Source: Burkholderiales bacterium (lineage in GTDB: Bacteria; Pseudomonadota; Gammaproteobacteria; Burkholderiales; CAIKXV01). From it: a DNA stretch of 22,413 nucleotides. The notes beneath the pieces were generated by a model, which saw nothing but the letters and a program-made list of their open reading frames with translations, made no database searches and was not told the origin of the DNA. The stretch spans positions 1 through 22,413 of the forward strand of contig JACMMK010000201.1 of assembly GCA_014379045.1 (NCBI GenBank), in the 5' to 3' direction. Both the position numbers and the translations under genes were made by a program. Positions 7,262 through 14,444 of the stretch are shown in pieces. Position 1 is the first letter of the stretch, and every line of letters begins with the position of its first letter.

Positions 7262-7283
7262 CGTCGCGACATTCATCGCGACG
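7262..7283. repeat. Perfect 8-bp inverted repeat at the expected metZ transcript start
   Basis: CGTCGCGA (7262-7269) and TCGCGACG (7276-7283) are perfect inverted copies with a 6-nt spacer. It sits between the candidate -10 box and the aptamer, so it could be an operator or a 5' stabilising hairpin in the RNA. Confidence 0.6.
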
Positions 7284-7290
7284 CCTGGCT

Positions 7291-7320
7291 AGTGTGCAGC
7301 GCCGCGCCGGCGGCTGTCAA
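7291..7320 (-). promoter_or_regulatory. Candidate sigma-70 promoter of metZ
   Basis: On the minus strand a perfect -35 box TTGACA lies at 7320-7315, followed after 18 bp by CACACT (7296-7291), a weak -10 box. Transcription would start near 7284, just before an 8-bp inverted repeat and the aptamer. The position, downstream of the ridA-like stop at 7360, fits an independent metZ transcription unit. Confidence 0.45.
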
Positions 7321-7359
7321 ATCGAGCCTCCACCGGTCAAGCGGTCACCACGCGGCCGT

Positions 7360-7851
7360 TCAGCGCACTTCGAACACCGCGTCGACGATCACCGGCACGT
7401 CGAAGCGCAGACCCGCCGCCCCGATCGCGCTGCGCGCATGCCGCCCGGCATCGCCGAGCGCCTCGACCATCAGGTCGGAGCACCCGTCGACGACCTTCGG
7501 AAAGTCGAAGAACCCGGGAGCACCGCTCACGTAGCCGCACAACCGCACGCAGCGCACGAGCCGCTCCCAGTCACCGTCGATCGCCGCGTGCACCTGCGCG
7601 AGCAGGTTGAGTCCGCAGACCCGCGCCGCGTGCTGCGCGTCGACGAGCGAGACGTCGGCACCGACCCGTCCGGTCCACGGATACCGACCGTCGACGATCG
7701 GCGCCTGGCCGGCGATGAACACATGACCCAGGCTGGTGACCCAGGGTACGTAGTTGGCGGCAGGACTCGCCGCGGCGGGCAGCACGATGCCCCGCGCGCT
7801 CAGTCGTGCCTCGATATCTTCCGGCACCGGCTCCGATCGTTCGACCGCCAT
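7360..7851 (-). CDS. RidA-like (YjgF/YER057c/UK114) family protein
   Basis: Member of the RidA superfamily; the best-known members hydrolyse reactive enamine/imine intermediates to keto acids, while many others have unknown catabolic roles. The 163-residue product is somewhat longer than RidA itself (about 130) and fits the longer subgroups. It shows the strand pattern VTSLGHVFIAGQAP (38-51), the central helix with AARVCGLNLLAQV, and GRHARSAIGAAGLRFDVPV (136-154), where Arg140 is at the position of the carboxylate-binding Arg of active RidA. The residue near the C-terminus that is Glu in RidA seems to be Asp or shifted (VDAVFEV). The start at 7849-7851 follows AAGGGG and TAAGG. It is the last of five tightly spaced minus-strand genes, which suggests it removes an imine or enol intermediate of that pathway. 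Confidence 0.8.
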   Translation of the reverse strand: MAVERSEPVPEDIEARLSARGIVLPAAASPAANYVPWVTSLGHVFIAGQAPIVDGRYPWTGRVGADVSLVDAQHAARVCGLNLLAQVHAAIDGDWERLVRCVRLCGYVSGAPGFFDFPKVVDGCSDLMVEALGDAGRHARSAIGAAGLRFDVPVIVDAVFEVR

Positions 7852-7878
7852 CCTTACCCCTTCATCCGTTCACGTTGC

Positions 7879-8829
7879 TCATGCGCCCGGCTGCGGTGCC
7901 ACTTTGCCGCCGATCTGCGTGCGATGCATCAGCCGCCGCGACTCGGGGTCGAACGGGTCGCGCCGGTGCATCGTGCTGCGGTTGTCCCACATCAACACAT
8001 CGCCGACACGCCAGCGGTGCGCGAACGACAGGCCGGGCTGGTCGATCACCGCCCACAGCCGATCGAGCAGCGCTTCGGACTCGACGACCGGCAACCCGAT
8101 CACGTACGCGTTGCGCCGGCGCCCCAGATAGAGGGTCGGGCGCCCGGTCTCGGGATGCGCGCAGACGATCGGATGCGGCGTGCCGACGGAGTCCATCGGA
8201 TTGTCGCTCGCGCGCAGCCCCTCGCGCAGGTATCCCCCGGAGTTGTAGGTGCCGTCGTGCTTGATGCTGCGCCCGACGATCGCTGCGCTCAGGTCGGCCG
8301 GCAACGCGGCGAGGGCGGCTTCCATACTCACGATCCAGGTGTCCCCGCCTTCGGGTGGCACCTCCTTCGAGTACAGCAACGACGCGTCGGGCGGCACCGG
8401 CAGGTACGACATGTCGGTGTGCCACACCGCCTCGCCCGCACCGAGGCTGCCGATCGGCTTGCCGTCGGCGCCCTTGATGTTCGAGACCACGTAGATCTCG
8501 GGAAACGCGGCCGCGGTCATGCGCCCGTTCTCGTTCACCGGCGCCTGGTCGAGCGTGCCGAAGCGGCGGCTGAAGGCAACCAGATCGGCGTCGCTCAGTG
8601 ACTGATCGCGGAACAGCAACGCCGAGTGCGCGAGCCACGCGCGCTGGATCTGCGCGAACGCCTCGTCGGTGACCTCAGCCAGATCGACTCCGGTGACCTC
8701 GGCGCCGACGACCGGCGTGATCGGACGGATGCCCGGCACCGCGGGAGGCTTCGCGCGTGATCCGGATTGCGCTTGCGTCTGCGATTGTGATTGCGCGAAC
8801 GACACACTCGTGTTTTCGACCATCGACAT
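7879..8829 (-). CDS. TauD/TfdA-family Fe(II)/2-oxoglutarate-dependent dioxygenase
   Basis: Oxygenase that couples 2-oxoglutarate decarboxylation to hydroxylation of a substrate, often a sulfonate, carboxylate or aryloxy acid. The 316-residue protein has the iron facial triad in WHTDMSY (His137, Asp139) and in STMHRRDPF (His288), plus the 2-oxoglutarate-binding Arg region RRLMHRTQI (about 298-306). An excellent ribosome site, GAAGGAG, lies 6 nt before the ATG at 8827-8829. The N-terminus carries a low-complexity QSQSQTQAQSGS stretch made from imperfect hexamer repeats before the domain begins near residue 34. The gene stops 27 nt before ridA-like and starts 47 nt after the oxidoreductase stop, so it belongs to the same operon. 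TauD itself or TfdA cannot be claimed: there are no sulfonate transport or aryl-ether genes nearby. Confidence 0.88.
   Translation of the reverse strand: MSMVENTSVSFAQSQSQTQAQSGSRAKPPAVPGIRPITPVVGAEVTGVDLAEVTDEAFAQIQRAWLAHSALLFRDQSLSDADLVAFSRRFGTLDQAPVNENGRMTAAAFPEIYVVSNIKGADGKPIGSLGAGEAVWHTDMSYLPVPPDASLLYSKEVPPEGGDTWIVSMEAALAALPADLSAAIVGRSIKHDGTYNSGGYLREGLRASDNPMDSVGTPHPIVCAHPETGRPTLYLGRRRNAYVIGLPVVESEALLDRLWAVIDQPGLSFAHRWRVGDVLMWDNRSTMHRRDPFDPESRRLMHRTQIGGKVAPQPGA
8764..8793 (-). repeat. Five imperfect hexamer repeats coding Gln-Ser-type dipeptides
   Basis: Read on the minus strand the units are CAATCA, CAATCG, CAGACG, CAAGCG and CAATCC, encoding QS-QS-QT-QA-QS near the N-terminus of the dioxygenase. 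Unit length is a multiple of three, so gain or loss of units would not shift the frame. Confidence 0.7.
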
Positions 8830-8876
8830 GTTCGGCTCCTTCTCTGGTTAAGTCCGATGCGCGGCCCGCGTTCGGG

Positions 8877-9878
8877 TCAACGCACTGCGTCGTTCACCCG
8901 CAGCAGCAGCTTGCCGCGAGTCTGTCTGCCTTCGAGGATCGAGTGCGCCTCGGCGGCCTGCTCGAGCGGCAGCACCCGATCGATCGTCACCTGCAGCCGA
9001 CCGCTGGCTGCATACGCGAACAGATCGGCGGCGCGCATCCCGATTTCGTCGGCGCTCGATAGATAGTCGGCAAGGTGCGGCCGGGTGAAGAACACCGACC
9101 CGGCCTCGGCGAGTTCGAGCGGACTGACTGCCTCGACCAGACCCGAGGCGCCACCGAAGTTGATGCAGGTGCCACGCCGCCGCAACGAGCGGATGCTCTT
9201 GGCGATCGTGTCGCGACCGACCGAATCGTAGACGACATGCACGCCGAGGCCGTCGGTGAGTCGCAGCACTGCCTCGCGGAAATCGGTCTCCCGATACAGC
9301 ACGGTGTGGTCGGCGCCGCGCGCGCGCGCGATCGCGGCCTTGTCTTCGCTGCCCACCGTCGCGATCACCGTCGCGCCGCGGATCTTGGCGAGCTGCACCA
9401 GCAGTTGTCCGACGCCGCCGGCTCCCGCATGCACCAGGCATGTGTGCCCCGGCTCCAGCCGGAACGCCGAATGGGTCAGGTAATGCGCGGTGTAGCCCTG
9501 CAACATCAATGCGGTCGCCGTGTCGAGCGGGAGCCCGCCCGGCACCTTGACCGCGCGCCAGGCGGGTACCACCGCGAGTTCGGCATAGGCGCCGCGAAAC
9601 GGCGCATAGGCGACGCGGTCGCCGATGTCGAAACCGGTCACCCCGTCGCCGACTGCCGCGACGGTGCCGCCGGCTTCCATGCCGATCGTCATCGGCAACG
9701 GCGTCTGGTAGGTTTGCGACTTCGCGTAGAAGCCCGAGCGCATGTAGACGTCGATGAAGTTGACGCCGGCCACGCCCACTTCGACCAGCAGCTCGCCGGC
9801 GGCCGGACGCGGTGCGGGCGCGTCGTGCAGAACAAGCTCTGCGGCGCCACCGAAGCGGTCGATCTGGATCGCTTTCAT
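8877..9878 (-). CDS. Zinc-independent NADPH:quinone oxidoreductase, medium-chain dehydrogenase family
   Basis: Medium-chain dehydrogenase/reductase of the quinone oxidoreductase (QOR) branch, reducing quinones or enones with NADPH. The 333-residue product opens with MKAIQIDRFGG, typical of the branch. It has VGVAGVNFIDVYMRSG (34-49), where zinc enzymes would have cysteine ligands that are absent here, and the nucleotide-binding loop AGAGGVGQLLVQLAK (151-165). Later markers are VVYDSVG and the C-terminal VLPLEQAAEAHSILEGRQTRGKLLL block. It sits between the Bug protein (49 nt) and the dioxygenase (47 nt) in the five-gene array and may reduce an unsaturated pathway intermediate, though many QOR-like genes have no clear pathway link. 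Confidence 0.88.
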   Translation of the reverse strand: MKAIQIDRFGGAAELVLHDAPAPRPAAGELLVEVGVAGVNFIDVYMRSGFYAKSQTYQTPLPMTIGMEAGGTVAAVGDGVTGFDIGDRVAYAPFRGAYAELAVVPAWRAVKVPGGLPLDTATALMLQGYTAHYLTHSAFRLEPGHTCLVHAGAGGVGQLLVQLAKIRGATVIATVGSEDKAAIARARGADHTVLYRETDFREAVLRLTDGLGVHVVYDSVGRDTIAKSIRSLRRRGTCINFGGASGLVEAVSPLELAEAGSVFFTRPHLADYLSSADEIGMRAADLFAYAASGRLQVTIDRVLPLEQAAEAHSILEGRQTRGKLLLRVNDAVR

Positions 9879-9927
9879 GCGTGGCTCGCCCTGTTCATTG
9901 CTGCTGCGCCGATCGCGCTCGACCCGC

Positions 9928-10932
9928 TCATTTCTGCGCGGCCGATGCTGCCGGCGTCACGAACGTCGCGGCGAGCTTGCGCATCGCCTCGAACTCGGTG
10001 GCGATGAACGTCTGTGCGGCCTTGCCGCCGATGAAACTGTCGGGGAGCGCGAACTGTTCGCCGAGATACTTCGTGAACTCCGGGGATGCGGCGAATTTCT
10101 CCAGCATCGACGAGAGCAGCGCGGCGCGCTTCGGGTCGACGCCGGCGCGCACCACGATCGCTCGAAACTGCGGCAGCAGGATGTCGTAGCCGAATTCGCG
10201 CGACACCGGCGTGTCCGGAAACTGCGCGGCGATGCGCTCATTGGCGAAGAACAGCAGCGGACGCAGCTGCTTCGCTTCGAGAAATCCGCGCACGTCGCCT
10301 GCCTGTTCATACAGGATGTCCGCATGGGTGCCGAGCACCGCCGTGTAGCGTTCTGCAGGTCTCGGATAAGGGATGCCGAGCATCGGCACGCCGAGCTTCG
10401 CCAGATAGGCGACGGTGAACTCGTCCGGGCTGCCCGCGCCGGTGATCGCGACCGTGATCACGCCGGGCTTCGCCTTCGCCTCGGCGACCACGTCCTGCCA
10501 GGTCTTGAAGCGGCTGTCGTTGCGCACGAACAGCCCCGACGGCTGGCGGATCATCACGGCCAGTGGCAGCACCTGTTCCATCTTCCACTGCGCGCTTCCA
10601 GAGGCGGCAGCCATCACCGTGTCGGCGGTCAGCACCGCCATCGAATGGCCGTCGGGGTTGGCACCGAGAATCTTCGCGATGCCGATCGTGCCCGACGCGC
10701 CGGGAAGATTGATGACCGGAAACGGATTCATCAGCTCGTTCTCGAGGCGCTGTCCGATCAGCCGACCGAGGATGTCCGCGCCACCGCCGGGCCCCCACGG
10801 CACGACCATGTCGACGGCGCGTGTCGGGTACTTGTCCTGCGCAAACGCAGGCGCTGTCGCTACGAGTGTGACGGTCGCGCCAAGCGCGAAGGTCGCTATC
10901 AGACGTGCGAGCGTGATCTGGAAACGGTCCAT
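9928..10932 (-). CDS. Tripartite tricarboxylate transporter (Bug/TctC) substrate-binding protein
   Basis: Periplasmic binding protein of the Bug family, which captures small carboxylates and related solutes for TctAB-type secondary transporters or for sensing. The 334-residue protein has a signal peptide (about 1-31, ending APAFA before Gln32) and then KYPTRAVDMVVPWGPGGGAD, the hallmark first strand and loop that bind a carboxylate. NLPGASGTIGIAKI (about 75-88) is the second conserved segment. A strong ribosome site, GGAGGAG, precedes the ATG at 10930-10932. No TctA or TctB membrane gene lies in the window, so it must work with a transporter encoded elsewhere or serve another role. It is the second gene of the enolase-superfamily operon, and its ligand is probably the substrate of those enzymes. 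Confidence 0.9.
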   Translation of the reverse strand: MDRFQITLARLIATFALGATVTLVATAPAFAQDKYPTRAVDMVVPWGPGGGADILGRLIGQRLENELMNPFPVINLPGASGTIGIAKILGANPDGHSMAVLTADTVMAAASGSAQWKMEQVLPLAVMIRQPSGLFVRNDSRFKTWQDVVAEAKAKPGVITVAITGAGSPDEFTVAYLAKLGVPMLGIPYPRPAERYTAVLGTHADILYEQAGDVRGFLEAKQLRPLLFFANERIAAQFPDTPVSREFGYDILLPQFRAIVVRAGVDPKRAALLSSMLEKFAASPEFTKYLGEQFALPDSFIGGKAAQTFIATEFEAMRKLAATFVTPAASAAQK

Positions 10933-11000
10933 GGTGTTCTCTCCTCCGGCTGTTTCAGTGCGTTTTTATGGGTGGGGCTGAACGCGTCGTTAGCGTCGGA

Positions 11001-12167
11001 TCATGAGGCGGCTCGCTCCACTGCGAAGTGTCTTGCTGCGCGCGTCACTCGATCGACACCGGCGACATCGAGCTCGGGCAGCGTGCCTGATTGCAGCACG
11101 ATGCTACCGCGCTCGACCGTCAGTGGCCGGGCAAGCAACGACTGGCGCACCTTGAGGAAGCCGTTCATCTCACCGGCAGTTCGGATCAGGCGGGACGCGA
11201 TCGCCGCTTCCATCCAGCACCCGATGTCGCAGGCGACCCCGTTGCCGAGCACGGCAGTCATGCCCCGGGTCTCGATGCGTTCGATCGCCGCGGCGAGACG
11301 GTCGAGGCGCCCCAGCTTCATCAGCTTGACCTTGATGAACTGCGCGGCACCGAGCTCGGCGGCGCGGTCGATGTCGTCGACCCCGAAGATCGACTCGTCC
11401 AGCATCATCGGCACCGGGCTCACCCGCGCTACCGCCAGATGCGCATCCCAGTCGCCTGCCGCGCAAGGCTGCTCGAACAGCTCGATGTCGTCGGGTACGA
11501 GCGCCTGGGCGAATCGGCATCCCTGCGCTACGTCGAATCCCTGGTTCGCATCGACGCGGATGCGCGCACGTCCGCCTACCGCGCGTTGCACGGCGCGCAC
11601 GAAGCGCGCATCGCGCTCGGGGTCGAAGCCGACCTTGATCTTGATCGTGCCAAACCCCGCTTCGATCAGCGCCTCGGCTTCGCGCTCGATGGCTTCAGGC
11701 TCGCTCGCATTGAGCAGGCCGAGAATAGGCACGCGCACGACGGCGCTCCCGGGGCCCGGGACAGGGTCGGCGAGCCATGACGAGCCGGTGGCCCACTCGA
11801 GCGCGCTGGCGATGGCAGTCACGCTGAACGGATTGTGCAGCAGGTGAGCGTCGAGATGTGCCTGCACTGCGGTCACGGACTGCCCGCACAGCCGTGGCGC
11901 GATCGCGCACAGCCACGCCCAGCTGCCTTCGACCGTCTCTTCGGTATAGCCGGTCAGTATGGTCGCCTCGCCCAGCCCGCGCGCGCCGTCGTCGAGCTCG
12001 ACCTCGGCGATGATGGTATCGAACGCCTCGACCGGACCGAATGCCAGCCGATACGGCGTCACCAAAGGCACCCGCAGGCGCCGCAGGTCGAGGCGCACGA
12101 TGCGCCGCACGTCGAGCGCGACAGCGCTGCCGGGCACTGGATCGGTAGCCGCGTATTCGGCTCTCAT
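11001..12167 (-). CDS. Enolase-superfamily enzyme, mandelate racemase/muconate lactonizing (MR/MLE) type
   Basis: Mg-dependent enzyme that abstracts a proton next to a carboxylate. The ATG at 12165-12167, 10 nt after GGAGGA, gives 388 residues. Catalytic elements of the MLE subgroup are all visible: the K-x-K motif in TIKIKVGF (Lys176, Lys178), metal ligands Asp206 (RVDANQGF), Glu232 (LFEQPC) and Asp257 (LDES), and the opposite Lys281 in FIKVKLMKLG. The N-terminal capping domain has TPYRLAFGPVEAFDTIIAEVELDDG. The 340s and onward form the closing C-terminal part. Related enzymes are cycloisomerases, dipeptide epimerases, N-succinylamino acid racemases and acid-sugar dehydratases; sequence alone does not choose. 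It leads an operon with a carboxylate-binding Bug protein, a reductase, a dioxygenase and a RidA-like protein, and is divergent from a GntR-type regulator. Confidence 0.88.
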   Translation of the reverse strand: MRAEYAATDPVPGSAVALDVRRIVRLDLRRLRVPLVTPYRLAFGPVEAFDTIIAEVELDDGARGLGEATILTGYTEETVEGSWAWLCAIAPRLCGQSVTAVQAHLDAHLLHNPFSVTAIASALEWATGSSWLADPVPGPGSAVVRVPILGLLNASEPEAIEREAEALIEAGFGTIKIKVGFDPERDARFVRAVQRAVGGRARIRVDANQGFDVAQGCRFAQALVPDDIELFEQPCAAGDWDAHLAVARVSPVPMMLDESIFGVDDIDRAAELGAAQFIKVKLMKLGRLDRLAAAIERIETRGMTAVLGNGVACDIGCWMEAAIASRLIRTAGEMNGFLKVRQSLLARPLTVERGSIVLQSGTLPELDVAGVDRVTRAARHFAVERAAS

Positions 12168-12471
12168 CTGTTTGCATTCCTCCGGATGATCGACGCGCTT
12201 GCCGGTGCCCGCTGTCCGCCGAGGATTCGTGCGCTGTCTCGAGTCGCCTTCGCCGAACTGAAGCGAAGTATGCCGCGCACCACGCCCATGCAAGTGGCCA
12301 TCGGTGCCTGCGATTGCGATAAAGTCATATGAAGAAGTCACTGGGTTCTTCATATGACTCGCCCGTCTGTGTGCCATTGCCGCAGCCAGCCGGGCCCACC
12401 GCACGATCCCGATGTGCTTGCAGTCGGCGTTCAGCCCAGGTCCACCTTCCCTTCGACCCCATGCCACCCCG
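12168..12471. promoter_or_regulatory. Divergent control region between the MR/MLE operon and the GntR-type regulator
   Basis: This 304-bp gap holds no convincing gene. It contains a perfect 14-bp inverted repeat at 12323-12359, described separately. A weak plus-strand promoter candidate for the regulator is TGGCCA (12295-12300), 17 bp, GATAAA (12318-12323), which would place transcription start inside the repeat. A poorer minus-strand candidate is TTGCAT (12293-12288) and CATACT (12272-12267), only 15 bp apart. AT content rises locally around 12318-12357 against the GC-rich surroundings. Confidence 0.55.
12323..12359. promoter_or_regulatory. Perfect 14-bp inverted repeat, likely operator of the GntR-type regulator
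   Basis: AGTCATATGAAGAA (12323-12336) is repeated inverted as TTCTTCATATGACT (12346-12359) around a 9-nt spacer. Each arm holds the 8-bp palindrome TCATATGA (12325-12332 and 12350-12357), so two dimer sites could lie 25 bp apart. It is in a divergent promoter region rather than after a gene, which favours an operator over a terminator. That the neighbouring regulator binds it is inference. Confidence 0.6.
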
Positions 12472-13194
12472 ATGCCGGAACCTACCAAGCGTTACCAGGC
12501 AGTCAAGCACGCGCTGATCGAGGACGTGCGCGAAGGCCGGTGGAAGCAGGGCGAACGCATCCCGAGCGAACCCTCGCTCGCGCGTCGATTCAAGGTGAGC
12601 GTCGGCACGATCCGCCAGGCCATGGGCGAGCTCGCCGCCGAGCATGTACTGGTGCGCCAGCAGGGCCGCGGCACTTTCGTCGCGACCCACACGCGCGACT
12701 ATCTGTTGAACGTGTTTTTCCCGTTCGTCGATCGCAACGACTTGAAGCGCCTGCCCGAGAGCCGCATGCTCGACTTCCGCAAGGTTCCGGCTACACGCGA
12801 CGTCGCACTCGCTCTGGCGCTGCCGGCGCGGGCGCAGGTGTATGCAGTCGATCACCTGATGAGCTTCGGCGGCGATCCGGTGATCTTCGACCGCATCCTG
12901 TTGCCGGTCGCCCGCTTCGCCGGGCTCGACCGTCATCGCATCGAACAGCGTGATGGCACCTTCTTCGGGCTCTATCAGCAGCACTTCGCGGTCAGCGTGC
13001 TGAAGACGGTGGAGCGCCTGGTTGCGGTCGCAGCCGACGCGCGCACGGCGGCTTTGCTGGACATCGACCTGGGCAGTCCAGTGCTCAAGGTATCGCGCGT
13101 CGCGTTGTCGTATCGCGATGCGCCGGTGGAACTGCGAACGCGGTTCGTCAAGACCGACGACATCGCGTATCTGTCGGTGCTCGGCAAGCGATGA
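12472..13194 (+). CDS. GntR-family transcriptional regulator, HutC type with UTRA domain
   Basis: Probable ligand-responsive DNA-binding regulator of 240 residues, the standard HutC-type length. The ATG at 12472 gives MPEPTKRYQAVKHALIEDV; the frame is open 20 codons further upstream, but that part is not conserved-looking. The winged-helix domain (about 6-75) shows KQGERIPSEPSLARRFKVSV followed by GTIRQAMGELAAEHVLVRQQ and GRGTFVATH. The rest (about 80-238) has the UTRA ligand-binding pattern, with PVIFDRILLP, FFGLYQQHFAVSVLKTVERL and the closing LKVSRVALSYRDAPVELRTRFVKTDDIAYL. UTRA domains bind small metabolites such as amino acid derivatives or sugar phosphates. It is divergent from the MR/MLE operon and followed after 190 nt by a second Bug protein, so it likely controls both. 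Confidence 0.9.
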   Translation: MPEPTKRYQAVKHALIEDVREGRWKQGERIPSEPSLARRFKVSVGTIRQAMGELAAEHVLVRQQGRGTFVATHTRDYLLNVFFPFVDRNDLKRLPESRMLDFRKVPATRDVALALALPARAQVYAVDHLMSFGGDPVIFDRILLPVARFAGLDRHRIEQRDGTFFGLYQQHFAVSVLKTVERLVAVAADARTAALLDIDLGSPVLKVSRVALSYRDAPVELRTRFVKTDDIAYLSVLGKR

Positions 13195-13384
13195 ACGCCG
13201 GGTGCGACGGGATCGAGGCGCACGCGCTGCGCACTGCGCGCCAACGCAATGCGTTGTCGCCTGGGCGCGACGCACGTATCCTCGCGCCCTGGTCGCGCCC
13301 CGACGCTTGCGGAAATGGATCGGTCGGCTGGATCCCCAGGCGTATCCGTCTCGCCTCTTGCTTCGAGGAGCCGTGCCCTTGCCA

Positions 13385-14371
13385 ATGTTCAGAACCTTAC
13401 CGCTGCTCACAGGCGGCACGCTGGTGTGCCTGGTGGTCGGCGCCACTGCCGCGACGATCGCCACCGCGCAGACCTTTCCCGCCGGTCCGATCCGCATCGT
13501 CGTGCCGTTCGCCCCCGGCGGTTCGACCGACGGTGTCGCACGCCTGATCGCACAGCGGCTCGGCGATCGCTTGAAGCAGACGGTGATCGTCGAGAACCGG
13601 GCCGGTGCGAACGGCACGATCGGCGCAGCCTTCGTCGCCAAGGCACCGGGCGACGGACGCACGCTGTTGCTGGTGCAGGCGGGCTATGCCTCCAACCCGG
13701 CGCTGTTCCGCAACCTCCCCTACGATCAGGCGCGCGATCTCGTACCGGTCAGCAACCTCGCATCCGGCCCGCTGGTACTGGTCGTGCATCCGTCGTTGCC
13801 GGTCAAGTCGGTACGCGATCTGATCGCGCTGGCGAAAGCGCGTCCGGGCGCGCTCAATGTCGGCACGCCCGGCACCGGCTCGCTCAATCACCTCGCCGCC
13901 GAACTGTTCAACCTGTCGGCCGGCACCAGGATGACCAGCGTCCCGTACAAGGGCACCGGCGGCGCACTGTCCGACGCGCTCGCCGGCAACGTCGAGGTCT
14001 ACTACATGAACCTGCAGTTGTCGCTGCCGTTCGTGAACACCGGCCGGCTGCGCGCACTGGGCGTGACCGGGCTCGCGCGCTCGCCGATCGCGCCGCTGAT
14101 TCCGACCATTGCCGAGTCGGGGTTGAAGGGCTTCGATCTCACGACGTGGTTCGGGCTGCTCGCCCCCGGGACCACGCCGCGCGAACTGGTCGCGCGCATC
14201 CAGCAGGAATTCGCCCAGGTGCTGAACCAGCCGGACCTGCGCGAGCGGATCACCGCCGACGGCATGGCGGTGATTGCGAGCACGCCCGAGGAGTTTGCCG
14301 CCTTCCTCGCGCTCGAGACGCAGAAGGCCGCGCGCATCATCGAGGCGGCGGGGATCACCACGACCCAGTGA
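13385..14371 (+). CDS. Second tripartite tricarboxylate transporter (Bug/TctC) substrate-binding protein
   Basis: Periplasmic Bug-family binding protein of 328 residues from ATG 13385. GAGGAG at 13365-13370 is better spaced for a TTG at 13379 (LPMFRT...), so the true start may be two codons earlier. The signal peptide ends near ATIATAQ (about residue 29). FPAGPIRIVVPFAPGGSTDG and then VENRAGANGTIGA, SVPYKGTGGAL, DLTTWFGLLAPGTTP are the classical family blocks, and this copy is closer to the textbook pattern than the minus-strand one. The two proteins share only the family motifs, so they are unlikely to be a recent duplication and probably bind different ligands. It follows the GntR-type regulator on the same strand. 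No membrane transporter gene is near. Confidence 0.9.
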   Translation: MFRTLPLLTGGTLVCLVVGATAATIATAQTFPAGPIRIVVPFAPGGSTDGVARLIAQRLGDRLKQTVIVENRAGANGTIGAAFVAKAPGDGRTLLLVQAGYASNPALFRNLPYDQARDLVPVSNLASGPLVLVVHPSLPVKSVRDLIALAKARPGALNVGTPGTGSLNHLAAELFNLSAGTRMTSVPYKGTGGALSDALAGNVEVYYMNLQLSLPFVNTGRLRALGVTGLARSPIAPLIPTIAESGLKGFDLTTWFGLLAPGTTPRELVARIQQEFAQVLNQPDLRERITADGMAVIASTPEEFAAFLALETQKAARIIEAAGITTTQ

Positions 14372-14376
14372 ACGGC

Positions 14377-14394
14377 GCGGCGGTCAGTCGCCGC
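14377..14394. terminator. Short GC hairpin after the second Bug gene, weak terminator candidate
   Basis: GCGGCG (14377-14382) pairs with CGCCGC (14389-14394) over a 6-nt loop, starting 5 nt after the TGA of the Bug gene, in the 73-bp convergent gap before the dipeptidase stop. No T-run follows. A separate 14-bp perfect palindrome, TCGACCGCGGTCGA, lies at 14414-14427 in the same gap. Confidence 0.3.
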
Positions 14395-14444
14395 ACACGG
14401 TGGCAACGCCGGACTCGACCGCGGTCGAACACCGTCCCTGGCAG

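Noticed and set aside
7103..7276. 58-codon N-terminal extension of metZ
   Set aside because: The stretch is the SAM-II-type leader and platform hairpin; MetZ proteins begin close to the ATG at 7102, which has its own ribosome site.
9310..9340. CG-alternating run inside the quinone oxidoreductase
   Set aside because: It codes ordinary Ala/Arg residues of the enzyme and is expected in DNA of this GC content.
12323..12359. Inverted repeat read as a transcription terminator
   Set aside because: It lies between two divergent starts, not after a gene, and has no T-run; an operator is the better reading.
12168..12488. 107-codon N-terminal extension of the MR/MLE enzyme
   Set aside because: It would cross the inverted repeat and the regulator start; the ATG at 12167 has a strong GGAGGA and gives the normal family length.
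12325..13662. Long minus-strand open frame across the GntR-type regulator and the Bug start
   Set aside because: It runs opposite two convincing genes, has low-complexity Arg-rich composition and no motif.
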